DNA of 51,480 nucleotides from an uncultured Pigmentiphaga sp. (GTDB lineage Bacteria > Pseudomonadota > Gammaproteobacteria > Burkholderiales > Burkholderiaceae_B), in the NCBI GenBank assembly GCA_937891425.1, contig CALAGD010000025.1, positions 1 to 51,480 of the forward strand, read 5' to 3'. This document shows, piece by piece, positions 8,210 to 16,654 of this stretch. A model generated the notes under the pieces. It made no database searches and had not been told where the DNA came from. It saw only the letters and a list, made by a program, of their open reading frames with translations. Numbering within the stretch: position 1 is the first letter of the stretch; every line of letters begins with the position of its first letter. Made by a program: the position numbers and the translations under genes.

Positions 8210-9496
8210 ATGAGTGCCATCGTAGACATCATCGGCCGCGAGATCCTGGATTCGCGCGGCAACCCGACCGTCGAATGTGACGTGCTGCTCGAATCCGGCG
8301 CCATGGGCCGGGCAGCCGTTCCCTCTGGCGCTTCCACGGGTACACGCGAGGCTGTCGAGCTGCGCGATGGCGACACCAGCCGTTACCTGGGCAAGGGCGT
8401 GCGCAAGGCGGTGGAAAACATCAACACCGAAATCTCCGAGGCGCTTGCAGGTCTCGATGCGCTCGACCAGTCGTTCATCGACCACGTGCTCATCGACCTC
8501 GACGGCACCGAGAACAAGTCCCGCCTCGGGGCCAACGCCCTGCTCGCCGTAAGCCTGGCGACCGCGCGTGCCGCGGCGGAAGAAGCCAGCCTGCCGTTGT
8601 ACCGCTACCTGGGTGGCAGCGTGCCCATGAGCATGCCGGTGCCCATGATGAACGTCATCAATGGCGGTGCCCATGCCAACAACAACCTCGACTTCCAGGA
8701 GTTCATGATCCTGCCCGTCGGGGCCACCTCGTTTTCCGAGGCCCTGCGCATGGGGGTTGAAACCTTCCACTCGCTCAAGAAGCTCATCAACGACCGTGGC
8801 ATGTCTACCGCGGTGGGCGACGAGGGTGGTTTCGCGCCGTCGCTGGCCAGCCACGAAGAGGCCATCCAGCTCATCCTGCAGGCCATCGAGAAGGCCGGTT
8901 ACGAGCCGGGCACTCAGATCGCTCTGGGTCTTGACTGCGCCAGCTCCGAGTTCTACCGCGACGGCCGTTACCACCTGGCGGGCGAGGGCGGCATTTCGCT
9001 CGATGCAGAAGGTCTCACCAACCTGCTGGCTGCCTGGTGCGACAAGTACCCCATCATTTCCATCGAAGACGGCATGGCCGAAAACGACTGGGAAGGCTGG
9101 AAGCTGCTCACCGACCGCCTGGGCAAACAGGTCCAGCTGGTGGGCGACGACCTGTTCGTCACCAACACCCGCATCCTGAAGGAAGGTATCCAGCGCGGCA
9201 TCGCGAACTCCATCCTCATCAAGATCAACCAGATCGGCACTCTCAGCGAAACCTTCGCCGCCATCGAAATGGCCAAGCGCGCCGGCTACACGGCCGTCGT
9301 GTCGCACCGCTCGGGTGAAACCGAAGACTCCACGATTGCCGACATCGCCGTGGCAACGAATGCGTTGCAGATCAAGACGGGCTCCACCTCGCGCTCCGAT
9401 CGCATCGCGAAGTACAACCAGCTGCTGCGCATCGAGGAAGACCTTGGCGAAGTGGCTAGTTACCCGGGCCGCGACGCCTTCTACAACCTGCGTTAA
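8210..9496 (+). CDS. eno: Enolase
   Basis: Phosphopyruvate hydratase, 428 aa, interconverts 2-phosphoglycerate and phosphoenolpyruvate; also a component of the RNA degradosome in many bacteria. It shows GREILDSRGNPTVE at the N-terminus, MPVPMMNVINGGAHANN, SIEDGMAENDW and the signature LIKINQIGTLSETFAAIEMA followed by VVSHRSGETEDSTIAD. Length is normal for bacteria. It starts 3 bases after kdsA and is followed by ftsB after 14 bases, so all four core genes probably form one operon. Confidence 0.98.
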   Translation: MSAIVDIIGREILDSRGNPTVECDVLLESGAMGRAAVPSGASTGTREAVELRDGDTSRYLGKGVRKAVENINTEISEALAGLDALDQSFIDHVLIDLDGTENKSRLGANALLAVSLATARAAAEEASLPLYRYLGGSVPMSMPVPMMNVINGGAHANNNLDFQEFMILPVGATSFSEALRMGVETFHSLKKLINDRGMSTAVGDEGGFAPSLASHEEAIQLILQAIEKAGYEPGTQIALGLDCASSEFYRDGRYHLAGEGGISLDAEGLTNLLAAWCDKYPIISIEDGMAENDWEGWKLLTDRLGKQVQLVGDDLFVTNTRILKEGIQRGIANSILIKINQIGTLSETFAAIEMAKRAGYTAVVSHRSGETEDSTIADIAVATNALQIKTGSTSRSDRIAKYNQLLRIEEDLGEVASYPGRDAFYNLR

Positions 9497-9510
9497 ACCC
9501 GGAGGCCGCC

Positions 9511-9822
9511 ATGTTTTCCCGGTTTTCCATGCGCGGTCTCGTCCTGTTCCTGTTCATTGCCCTCATCCTCATCCAGTACCCGTTATGGTGGGGGAAGGGC
9601 GGCTGGTTTGAAGTCTGGGAAATGCGGCGTCAGGTCAGCGCCCAGCGTGCCCTCAATGAAGGCCTGCGCCTGCGCAACGCGGCGCTCGAGGCCGAGGTAC
9701 GCGACCTGCAAACCGGGACTGACGCCATTGAAGAACGGGCCCGGCAGGAGCTGGGCCTGGTCAGCCCGGACGAGATCTTCGTACGTATCGTCGAAGGGCC
9801 CGTGCCCGCCGGCCGGCCATGA
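9511..9822 (+). CDS. ftsB: Cell division protein FtsB
   Basis: Small bitopic division protein (103 aa, DivIC/septum formation initiator family). One membrane helix (about residues 9-24, LVLFLFIALILIQYPLWW) is followed by a periplasmic coiled coil (about 35-75, MRRQVSAQRALNEGLRLRNAALEAEV) and the conserved IEERARQELGLVSPDEIF motif. FtsB joins FtsL and FtsQ in the divisome. Location directly after eno is the usual proteobacterial arrangement. Confidence 0.95.
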   Translation: MFSRFSMRGLVLFLFIALILIQYPLWWGKGGWFEVWEMRRQVSAQRALNEGLRLRNAALEAEVRDLQTGTDAIEERARQELGLVSPDEIFVRIVEGPVPAGRP

Positions 9823-9884
9823 CCGTCAATTTTCAGTAGGCCGAAAACGCAAGGCGTGGCATTATTGCAGCCAACGTCGATGCG

Positions 9885-9923
9885 ATGCACCGGCATCGGG
9901 CATCACGACCCGTCCCGGTGCAT
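9885..9923 (+). terminator. Two-part stem-loop after ftsB
   Basis: ATGCACCGG (9885-9893) pairs with CCGGTGCAT (9915-9923), and inside the loop CGGG (9897-9900) pairs with CCCG (9909-9912). No T-run follows on either strand, so it may be a Rho-assisted transcript end or an RNA-stabilising structure for the pyrG-ftsB transcript. Confidence 0.4.
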
Positions 9924-10086
9924 GCCCGACGGATTCGTGCAGTAGTTCGCAGTTGCATGGTGCCGCGAGCAAAAACACGGCAGCAGCAGGCCGGGCCCTT
10001 CCGGCATCGGAGTTTCCAGCCCGATCCTGCGGGGTTCCGTTGCGCAGTCTCAGGCGGTTTTTGCGTGCAATACCTGCTGTAAACCC

Positions 10087-10116
10087 TTGTTTCATTTTTG
10101 CTCGCTCCCGTGTAAT
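10087..10116 (+). promoter_or_regulatory. Candidate promoter for the TRAP transporter
   Basis: TTGTTT (10087-10092) and TGTAAT (10111-10116) are spaced 18 bases apart, 73 bases before the binding-protein start codon. The -10 matches 5 of 6 consensus bases, the -35 only 3 of 6. Confidence 0.35.
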
Positions 10117-10188
10117 GTTGATTCACTTTGCGCTTGGGTCCTGTGCGCCATGGTGGCCACCCAGCGCCGTGTTTCATCCGGAGTAATC

Positions 10189-11232
10189 ATGAAGCTAGGA
10201 CGTTTTGCACTCAAATCGCTGGCTGCAGCTGCTCTTGGTGCCGTTGCGTTCGGTTCCGCGCACGCTGCCGAATTTACCCTGCGCTATGCGCACTTCTGGC
10301 CGTCCAATTCGAAGGTCCACACCGAACTCTTCGAAGCATGGGCGAAGTCGGTAGAGAAAGCCTCAAACGGGCGTATCGCGGTGCAGCTCTTCCCTGCCCA
10401 GACGCTTGCCAAGGCCGAGGGTTCGTACCAGGCCATGGTCAACGGGGTGGCCGACATCGTCAGTACTGTGCAGGGTTACACCACCGGCCGTTTCCCGCTC
10501 ACTCAGATCGCCGAGTTTCCTGGCATCGGCAACAGCGCCAGCCAGACCGGTTGCGTGCTGCAATCGCTCTACGACCAGGGCCTGCTCAACAGCGAGTACA
10601 GCGATGCCCACGTGCTGTACATGTTCTCCACGGGTCCGGGCATGATCCACACCCGCAACAAGCTGGTGAAGACCCCTGAAGACCTGAAGGGCATGCGCAT
10701 CCGCAACCCGGCCGTCATTCCCGGGCAGATTCTCCAGAAGGCGGGCGCGCGCACTGCTTCGATGCCGGCACCGGAAGCCTATGAATCCATGCAGCGCGGC
10801 GTCATCGACGGCGTGGTATTCCCATGGGAAGCCGTCCAGGTGTTCCGCCTCATCGAGCTCACCCGTTACCACACCGAGGTCCCGCTGTACTCCACCGCCT
10901 TCGTCACGGCGATGAACAAGCGCACCTACGACCGTCTGCCGCCCGACCTGAAGAAGGTCATCGACGACCACTCCGGTCCCGAGTGGCAACGCCGCGCAGG
11001 CGCCGTATTCGACTCGCTCGACATCAGCGGGCGTGAGCGCGCGGTGGCCGACAAGCAAGAGATCTACACCATCAAGGATCCCCTTGCCACGCCCGATTGG
11101 GGTCCCATCCTGAAGGGCGTCATCGACGAATACCTCGAGACGCTCAAGAAGCAGAACCTGCCCGGCGAGAAGGTGTACGAGGCCGCGCAGAAGGCGAAGG
11201 AGAGCTGCCCGGTATCGCCCTCGGCAAGCTGA
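10189..11232 (+). CDS. TRAP transporter substrate-binding protein (DctP family)
   Basis: Periplasmic binding protein of a TRAP transporter, 347 aa. A signal peptide (about residues 1-26, MKLGRFALKSL, AHA cleavage) precedes the mature start EFTLRYAHFWP. Family features include GRIAVQLFPAQTLAKAEGSYQAMVNGVADI, GMIHTRNKLVKTPEDLKGMRIR with the Arg that binds a carboxylate in known members, and YESMQRGVIDGVVFPWEAV. ATG 10189 is chosen because the signal peptide then begins the protein, with GGAG 4 bases before; an upstream ATG at 10087 would bury it. Operon with the two permease genes downstream, but with an unusual 215-base gap. Confidence 0.93.
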   Translation: MKLGRFALKSLAAAALGAVAFGSAHAAEFTLRYAHFWPSNSKVHTELFEAWAKSVEKASNGRIAVQLFPAQTLAKAEGSYQAMVNGVADIVSTVQGYTTGRFPLTQIAEFPGIGNSASQTGCVLQSLYDQGLLNSEYSDAHVLYMFSTGPGMIHTRNKLVKTPEDLKGMRIRNPAVIPGQILQKAGARTASMPAPEAYESMQRGVIDGVVFPWEAVQVFRLIELTRYHTEVPLYSTAFVTAMNKRTYDRLPPDLKKVIDDHSGPEWQRRAGAVFDSLDISGRERAVADKQEIYTIKDPLATPDWGPILKGVIDEYLETLKKQNLPGEKVYEAAQKAKESCPVSPSAS

Positions 11233-11237
11233 TCCTC

Positions 11238-11262
11238 ACGAGGCGGTACCAACCCGCCTCGT
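11238..11262 (+). terminator. Intercistronic stem-loop after the TRAP binding-protein gene
   Basis: ACGAGGCGG (11238-11246) pairs perfectly with CCGCCTCGT (11254-11262) around a 7-base loop, starting 6 bases after the stop codon. No T-run follows. Such structures commonly shield the binding-protein message or attenuate read-through, so that receptor exceeds permease. Confidence 0.55.
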
Positions 11263-11414
11263 CATGCAGTGGCGCATCCGGCAGCTCAGGCGCGGGGTGC
11301 GCCACGCTTGGTTTGTAGCATCCGGTTTGTAACCGCATTCTTGTTTCGTGCGCGCAGGGTGTACGAATCTGCTGTTTCCTCCTCACCGCACATTCGTCGT
11401 TGCGTGCACGCGTC

Positions 11415-11424
11415 TTGTATACAA
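11415..11424 (+). promoter_or_regulatory. Palindrome resembling a GntR/FadR-type operator
   Basis: TTGTATACAA is a perfect 10-base palindrome 23 bases before the small permease start. It fits the TNGTNNNACNA pattern known for FadR-subfamily GntR regulators. No GntR gene is in the window. A direct repeat GGTTTGTA (11310 and 11324) lies about 90 bases upstream. Confidence 0.35.
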
Positions 11425-11447
11425 CGCCCGCCTGAATCGAGAACTGC

Positions 11448-11963
11448 ATGATCTCAGTCATCCAGAGAATTCTTGATGCTCTGGCACGCATACTTCTGGC
11501 ACTGGCAGGAACCGCTCTGGTCTGCATGATGTTCGTCACCATCATCGACGTCATCGTGCGCAACTTCGGTTCGGTCATTCCGTTCCTCAAGGAAGTACGC
11601 TTCATTGGTGCCATCGAGCTCGTCCGTTATCTCTTTCTGCTCGCCACCGCCGGCTCCATGCCGTGGTGGGTAGAAAAGTCGCAAGTCATTGTCGAACTGT
11701 TTACGCAGAAACTGCCTCCGCAGGTGCGTGCACGTATCGATGCGCTCTGGCTCTTCGGGTTTGCCGTTCTGGGCGCGCTGCTTTGCTATAGCCTTTCGGT
11801 CTCGGCCGGGCATGCCATCGCCACCGGCGAAACGTCGGCCGATCTCTACATACCGCTGTGGTTCATCCGCGCTGGTGCAGCCTTCTGCATGGGGCTCATG
11901 GCCGTTCGCGCATTCTTCGTCGCTTTAGTTGGCCTGCGCAAGGGAGAGCTGAATGTCGCCTGA
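11448..11963 (+). CDS. TRAP transporter small permease (DctQ family)
   Basis: Four-helix inner-membrane subunit, 171 aa. Hydrophobic segments at about residues 12-35 (ARILLALAGTALVCMMFVTI), 50-70 (IELVRYLFLLATAGSMPWW), 94-114 (LWLFGFAVLGALLCYSL) and 135-158 match the DctQ topology. The IIDVIVRNFG motif after the first helix is typical. It overlaps the large permease gene by 11 bases, indicating coupled translation. Confidence 0.9.
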   Translation: MISVIQRILDALARILLALAGTALVCMMFVTIIDVIVRNFGSVIPFLKEVRFIGAIELVRYLFLLATAGSMPWWVEKSQVIVELFTQKLPPQVRARIDALWLFGFAVLGALLCYSLSVSAGHAIATGETSADLYIPLWFIRAGAAFCMGLMAVRAFFVALVGLRKGELNVA

Positions 11964-13248
11964 GATCGGTGGCCTGGTGGCCATTGCCATTCTGTTGGTT
12001 CTGCTCGCACTGCGCGCGCCGATTGCCCTGGCCATGGCCGGGGTCGGGTTTGGCGGATTCGGTTTCCTGGTCGGCTGGGACCAGGCCCTGGCCATTCTCG
12101 AAACAGCGCCCACCGACGTGCTCACGAATTTCGGGTTCAGCGCCATTCCGCTGTTCATTTTCATGGGGGTGCTGGCCTCGAAGGCGCGCATGGCCGGTGA
12201 GCTCTTCGACATGGCGCGTACCGTTTTTGGTGCGTGGCGTGGGGGCATGGCCCTGGCCGCCGTGCTCGCCAGCGGTACGTTCTCCGCCATTTCCGGTTCA
12301 TCGCTCGCCACTGCGGCCACCATCAGCAAGGTGGCGCTGCCCGAGCTCGAAAAGAAGGGCTATGCGCAATCGCTCGCCACGGGTGTGCTGGCCTCGGGGG
12401 GGACCCTCGGGGTCATCATCCCGCCCAGCATTGCCCTCCTGCTGTACGGGCTCATTACCGAGCAGTCCATCGGCAAGCTCTTCATCGCCGCCCTGGTGCC
12501 CGGCATCCTCGGCCTCATCGGATACGGCCTTACGGTCTGGCTGGTGGTCACGCTCAAGCCCCAGCTGGCAGGCGAGCCCGGTGCCAAAACCACGTGGTGG
12601 GAAAAAATCAGGTCCACACGCACGGTCGGGCCGTTCCTGCTGGTATTCATCATCGTGCTGGGCGGGTTGTACGGTGGCTTTTTCACACCCACCGAGGCCG
12701 CGGCCGTGGGTACCTTCGCCACCCTGATCATCGCGCTGTTTCGCGGCGTCACCCTGCACGACCTCATCTCGGCGGTCGGCGAGTCGCTCGGCATGTCGGT
12801 GGTGATTTTCTTCATGCTGCTGGGCGCCGAGATTTTCGGGTACTTCGTATCCGTCTCGCGAGTGTCGTTCTACATTACCGACCTCATCTCCGAGGCGGGC
12901 CTGGCTCCCATCTGGGTGCTCGTTTCGGTGCTCGGCCTGTACCTGATCCTCGGCTGCTTCATGGACGCCATGGCCATGATGCTGCTGACCGTGCCGGTGG
13001 TGTTCCCAGCCATCATTGCTGCGGGGTACGACCCGATCTGGTTCGGAGTCCTCACCGTAATCACCGTCGAGGTGGGGCTGATCACGCCGCCGGTGGGCAT
13101 GAACGTGTTCGTCATCAAGGCATCGGCGCGGCATGTTCCCTTGGGCACCATCTTCCGCGGCGTAATGCCCTTCCTGGCGGCCGACCTGATCCGCATTGCA
13201 CTGCTGATCGCGTTCCCCTGGCTCATGATCGGCGTCATGGCGCGCTAG
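11953..13248 (+). CDS. TRAP transporter large permease (DctM family)
   Basis: Sodium-coupled transport subunit, 431 aa, about 12 membrane segments. Family signatures include RAPIALAMAGVGFGGF, PLFIFMGVLASKARMAGELFD, SGTFSAISGSSLATAATISKVALPELEKKGY, LASGGTLGVIIPPSIALLLYG and near the end GLITPPVGMNVFVIKASA. Together with the upstream binding protein and small permease it completes a secondary high-affinity importer; the ligand is probably a carboxylate but cannot be named. Confidence 0.95.
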   Translation: MSPEIGGLVAIAILLVLLALRAPIALAMAGVGFGGFGFLVGWDQALAILETAPTDVLTNFGFSAIPLFIFMGVLASKARMAGELFDMARTVFGAWRGGMALAAVLASGTFSAISGSSLATAATISKVALPELEKKGYAQSLATGVLASGGTLGVIIPPSIALLLYGLITEQSIGKLFIAALVPGILGLIGYGLTVWLVVTLKPQLAGEPGAKTTWWEKIRSTRTVGPFLLVFIIVLGGLYGGFFTPTEAAAVGTFATLIIALFRGVTLHDLISAVGESLGMSVVIFFMLLGAEIFGYFVSVSRVSFYITDLISEAGLAPIWVLVSVLGLYLILGCFMDAMAMMLLTVPVVFPAIIAAGYDPIWFGVLTVITVEVGLITPPVGMNVFVIKASARHVPLGTIFRGVMPFLAADLIRIALLIAFPWLMIGVMAR

Positions 13249-13306
13249 CGTCAAGCAATCAGCGTGCCCTTTCTGCATGACGCCCCGGCCGGCATCATGG
13301 CCCCGG

Positions 13307-13328
13307 CCCCGGCCCTGCCGGGGCCGGG
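13307..13328 (+). terminator. Probable terminator of the TRAP operon
   Basis: CCCCGGCCC (13307-13315) pairs with GGGCCGGGG (13320-13328) around TGCC, 59 bases after the large permease stop. A short T5 occurs about 18 bases further on, so termination efficiency is uncertain. Confidence 0.55.
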
Positions 13329-13384
13329 GGCGAGAATCGCCAGCATTTTTCGTGCACCGGAATCTAGGATGTTGCGGGTTTGCT

Positions 13385-13393
13385 TGGTATAGT
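13385..13393 (+). promoter_or_regulatory. Candidate extended -10 promoter for the ABC importer
   Basis: TGGTATAGT combines a TGn extension with a 5-of-6 match to TATAAT, 55 bases before the binding-protein start. No good -35 hexamer is seen, as is usual for extended -10 promoters. Confidence 0.4.
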
Positions 13394-13448
13394 TGCCCGT
13401 CAATTCCATGTTTGCCCTTCGTAGGGCGGCTCATAGGGAGACGGGTGT

Positions 13449-15677
13449 ATGCGCCATGTGCGCACGTGGCTCATCGTCATCATCGCTATTGTGGTCATTC
13501 TGCTGCTGGCGGCAGGGTGGCGCAGCGGCATCTTCTCGCGACCCATCAACAGCCCCTATCCGGCTGGTGCATCAGCCACCAATACGCTTTTCACGGCATT
13601 CACCCAGCGCTCACCCAAGTATCTCGACCCAGCCAGCTCCTATTCGTCCGACGAGACGCCATACACCTACAACATCTATCAGCCGCCTTACGGCTACCAT
13701 TACCTGAAACGTCCCTACGAACTGGTGCCGCGTGCCGCAGCGGAAGTCGTCGCGCCCGTGTATCTGGACGCCGACGGCAATGTGCTGCCCTCGGATGCAC
13801 CGGGCGAGATGGTCGCCGAGAGCATCTACGATATCCCCATCAAGAAGGGGATCATGTTCCAGCCTCATCCCGCTTTCGCGCGCGATGAGAACGGCGACTA
13901 CATCTATCATGATCTCTCGCCAGAAGACCTCAAGGGCATACGCTCCATTCCCGACTTCAAGCACACGGGCACGCGCGAGCTCACTGCGCACGACTACGTC
14001 TACCAGATCCGGCGCCTCGCATCGCCCCGCATCGTGTCGCCCATCTATGCGCAGATGAGCAATTACATCGTGGGGCTGCAGGAGTATGGCAACTTCCTGC
14101 GCGAGCTCGACGCCAGATTGCGCGAGGAAGGTCGCGCCCATGAGTGGCTGGATCTGCGTCAATACCCCTTTGAAGGGGCGCAGGCCATCGACGATCACAC
14201 CTTGCGCATCCGCATCAAGGGCAAGTATCCCCAGTTCAAGTATTGGCTGGCCATGACCTTCTTCGCGCCCATGCCCTGGGAGGCCGAGCGGTTCTACAGC
14301 CAGCCCGGCATGGCCGAGCGCAACCTGTCACTCAACGTCTGGCCAGTAGGTACTGGTCCGTACATGATGGTCGAGAACCTGCCCAACCGGCGCATGGTGC
14401 TCCAGCGCAATCCGTACTTCAATTCCGAAACCTATCCCTGCGAGGGTTCTCCGGGTGACGAAGCCGCCGGCCTGCTGGCCGACTGCGGGCGTCCCTTGCC
14501 CTTCATCGACCGCGCTGTCTTCAGCATCGAAAAAGAGTCCGTGCCGTTGCAGGGCAAGTTCCTGCAGGGCTACTACGATGTGCCGCAGATCGAGCGGGGC
14601 GATTACGGCGTAGCGTTCCGCGTCGCTGCCGAAGATTCCCCGGAAAAAGCCGCGCTGTATGCCGAGCGTGGCCTGCAGCTGCCCGCCACGGTGGAGCAGA
14701 CCATCTGGTACCTCGGATTCAACTGGCTTGATCCGGTCGTGGGCAAGGGCGACACACCCGAGCAGGCCGAGCGCAACCGCAAGCTGCGTCAGGCACTCAG
14801 CATCGCGGTCGACTGGGAGCAGTACGTCGCCATTTTCGAGGCCAACCAGGCCCAGGTCGCTTACGGCCCCATTCCGCCGGGTGTGGCCGGGCACGTAGAG
14901 GGCATCGAAGGCATCAACCCGGTGGTCTATGACGTGGTCGACGGGCGGCCCAGGCGCAAGTCGCTGGAAGAGGCGCGCCGTCTCATGGTCGAGGCGGGCT
15001 ATCCCGACGGGCGCGACGCCCAGACCGGCGAACCCCTGGTGCTGCATTTTGATGCCATGGGCGGAGCTACAGGGGCGCGGCCCCAGTTCGACTGGATGCA
15101 GCGCCAGTTTGCCAAGCTGGGCATCCAGCTGGAAATCCGCTCGACAGACTACAACCGCTTTCAGGACAAGATGCGCAGTGGCGTGGCGCAGATCTTCATG
15201 TGGGGCTGGGTAGCCGACTATCCCGATGCGGAAAACTTCCTCTTCCTGCTGTACGGGCCCAATTCCAAGGCGGCGGTCGACGGTGAGAACGCCGCGAATT
15301 ACGTCAATGAGGAATTCGACGAATTGTTCCGGCAAATGCGCGATCTCGAAGACGGTCCGCAGAAGAATGCCATCATTGCGCGCATGATCCGCATCGTGCA
15401 GGAAGATGCACCCTGGATGTTCGGCTATTTCCCCGCATCCGGCGGGGCCTACCAGCAGTGGGTGGGCAATGCGCGGCCCAGCGAGATGGTGCGCAACACG
15501 CTGCCGTACCTCAAGATCGACACCGGATTGCGCGAACGGAAGATCCACGAATGGAACCAGCCGGTATGGTGGCCGCTGGGGCTGATCCTGCTGCTGGTAC
15601 TCCTGCTGGTGTGGCCGGCCATACGCCTGATCCGGCAGCGTGAGCGTGCCGTCGCCCTGGATGAGGAACACTCATGA
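13449..15677 (+). CDS. ABC transporter substrate-binding protein, membrane-anchored at both ends
   Basis: Family 5 (peptide/nickel/opine) extracytoplasmic binding protein, 742 aa, clearly longer than the usual 500-600. Residues about 6-23 (TWLIVIIAIVVILLLAAG) form an uncleaved-looking membrane segment. The binding domain includes DYVYQIRRLASPR, VGTGPYMMVENLPNRRMVLQRNPYF and NRKLRQALSIAVDWEQYV. A second hydrophobic helix, about residues 700-720 (WPLGLILLLVLLLVWPAI), ends with a charged tail RLIRQRERAVALDEEHS. Two anchors are unusual for this family in Gram-negative bacteria. ATG 13449 follows AGGGAG; the stop overlaps the next gene by 4 bases. Possible ligands are peptides or other bulky solutes. 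Confidence 0.9.
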   Translation: MRHVRTWLIVIIAIVVILLLAAGWRSGIFSRPINSPYPAGASATNTLFTAFTQRSPKYLDPASSYSSDETPYTYNIYQPPYGYHYLKRPYELVPRAAAEVVAPVYLDADGNVLPSDAPGEMVAESIYDIPIKKGIMFQPHPAFARDENGDYIYHDLSPEDLKGIRSIPDFKHTGTRELTAHDYVYQIRRLASPRIVSPIYAQMSNYIVGLQEYGNFLRELDARLREEGRAHEWLDLRQYPFEGAQAIDDHTLRIRIKGKYPQFKYWLAMTFFAPMPWEAERFYSQPGMAERNLSLNVWPVGTGPYMMVENLPNRRMVLQRNPYFNSETYPCEGSPGDEAAGLLADCGRPLPFIDRAVFSIEKESVPLQGKFLQGYYDVPQIERGDYGVAFRVAAEDSPEKAALYAERGLQLPATVEQTIWYLGFNWLDPVVGKGDTPEQAERNRKLRQALSIAVDWEQYVAIFEANQAQVAYGPIPPGVAGHVEGIEGINPVVYDVVDGRPRRKSLEEARRLMVEAGYPDGRDAQTGEPLVLHFDAMGGATGARPQFDWMQRQFAKLGIQLEIRSTDYNRFQDKMRSGVAQIFMWGWVADYPDAENFLFLLYGPNSKAAVDGENAANYVNEEFDELFRQMRDLEDGPQKNAIIARMIRIVQEDAPWMFGYFPASGGAYQQWVGNARPSEMVRNTLPYLKIDTGLRERKIHEWNQPVWWPLGLILLLVLLLVWPAIRLIRQRERAVALDEEHS

Positions 15678-16651
15678 TTGCGTACATCGTTCGCCGTCTT
15701 CTGTACGGGGTACTGATCCTCATCGGTGTGAACATATTCACTTTCCTGCTGTTTTTCGCAGTCAATACACCCGATGACATGGCCCGTCTGGCCATCGGCG
15801 GCCGCCGGGTCAGCGCCGATGCCATCGAACAGTGGAAGATCCAGCATGGCTACGACAAGCCGCTGTTCCTGAATGCGGAAGCGGAAGGTACGCGCAAGTT
15901 CACCGACACCATCTTCTATGAGCGTTCAGTGCCTCTGCTGAAGCTCGATTTCGGCCTGTCCGATGCAGGCCGCGACATCAGTTACGAGATCAGCCAGCGC
16001 ATCGGTCCCAGTCTGGCGCTGGCCATCCCGACATTTGTCCTGGGCTTGTGGGCCAGCATCACGTTCTCGCTGTTGCTCGTCTATTTCAGGGCCACCTGGC
16101 TCGACTTCTGGGGCGTGGTTGTGTGCGTCGTCATGCTGTCCATATCGGCGCTGTTCTACATCATTGCCGGCCAGTACCTGTTTTCCAAGCTGTTGCGTCT
16201 TGCGCCGTACTCGGGATTCAGCGAGGGGCTCGACATGATCCGGTTCCTCGCGCTGCCCGTGCTGGTGGCCCTGCTGGCCAAGCTGGGTCCCGAGGCCCGC
16301 TTCTACCGGACCCTGTTCCTGGAAGAAGCAGGCAAGGACTACGTGCGCACCGCGCGCGCCAAGGGGCTGCCCGAGCGCATCGTGCTTTTCCGCCATGTCT
16401 TTCGCAATGCCTTGCTGCCCATTCTTACCAGCACCGTCGCGGTCATCCCGCTGCTGTTCATGGGCAGCCTGATTGCCGAATCGTTCTTCGGCATCCCGGG
16501 TCTGGGCAGTTACACCATCGATGCCATCAATGCGCAAGACTTCTCCATCGTGCGGGCCATGGTGTTCCTCGGGTCGGTGCTCTACATCATCGGCCTGCTC
16601 CTGGCCGACATTTCGTACACACTGGCTGATCCGAGGGTGAGGTTGGAGTAG
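15674..16651 (+). CDS. ABC transporter permease (DppB/OppB type)
   Basis: First inner-membrane permease of the importer, 325 aa. It opens with the family start MIAYIVRRLLYGVLILIGVNIFTFLLFF and carries the EAA loop that docks the ATPase at about residues 217-250 (EEAGKDYVRTARAKGLPE, then HVFRNALLPILTSTV). The final segments GSLIAESFFGIPGLGSYTIDAI are standard. The start overlaps the binding-protein stop (ATGA). Confidence 0.92.
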   Translation: MIAYIVRRLLYGVLILIGVNIFTFLLFFAVNTPDDMARLAIGGRRVSADAIEQWKIQHGYDKPLFLNAEAEGTRKFTDTIFYERSVPLLKLDFGLSDAGRDISYEISQRIGPSLALAIPTFVLGLWASITFSLLLVYFRATWLDFWGVVVCVVMLSISALFYIIAGQYLFSKLLRLAPYSGFSEGLDMIRFLALPVLVALLAKLGPEARFYRTLFLEEAGKDYVRTARAKGLPERIVLFRHVFRNALLPILTSTVAVIPLLFMGSLIAESFFGIPGLGSYTIDAINAQDFSIVRAMVFLGSVLYIIGLLLADISYTLADPRVRLE

Positions 16652-16654
16652 GCC

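Larger units (their letters stand above)
9823..10188 (+). other. 366-base intergenic region before the TRAP operon
   Basis: No convincing gene. The frames that are open here lack ribosome sites and family features. It contains a two-part stem-loop (9885-9923) and a candidate promoter (10087-10116), described separately. This is the junction between the core operon and the transporter genes. Confidence 0.6.

Noticed and set aside
9557..10186. Possible 209-codon gene between ftsB and the TRAP operon
   Set aside because: It overlaps most of ftsB in another frame, is rich in Arg/Ser/Ala and has no ribosome site; the region looks like leader and stem-loop DNA.
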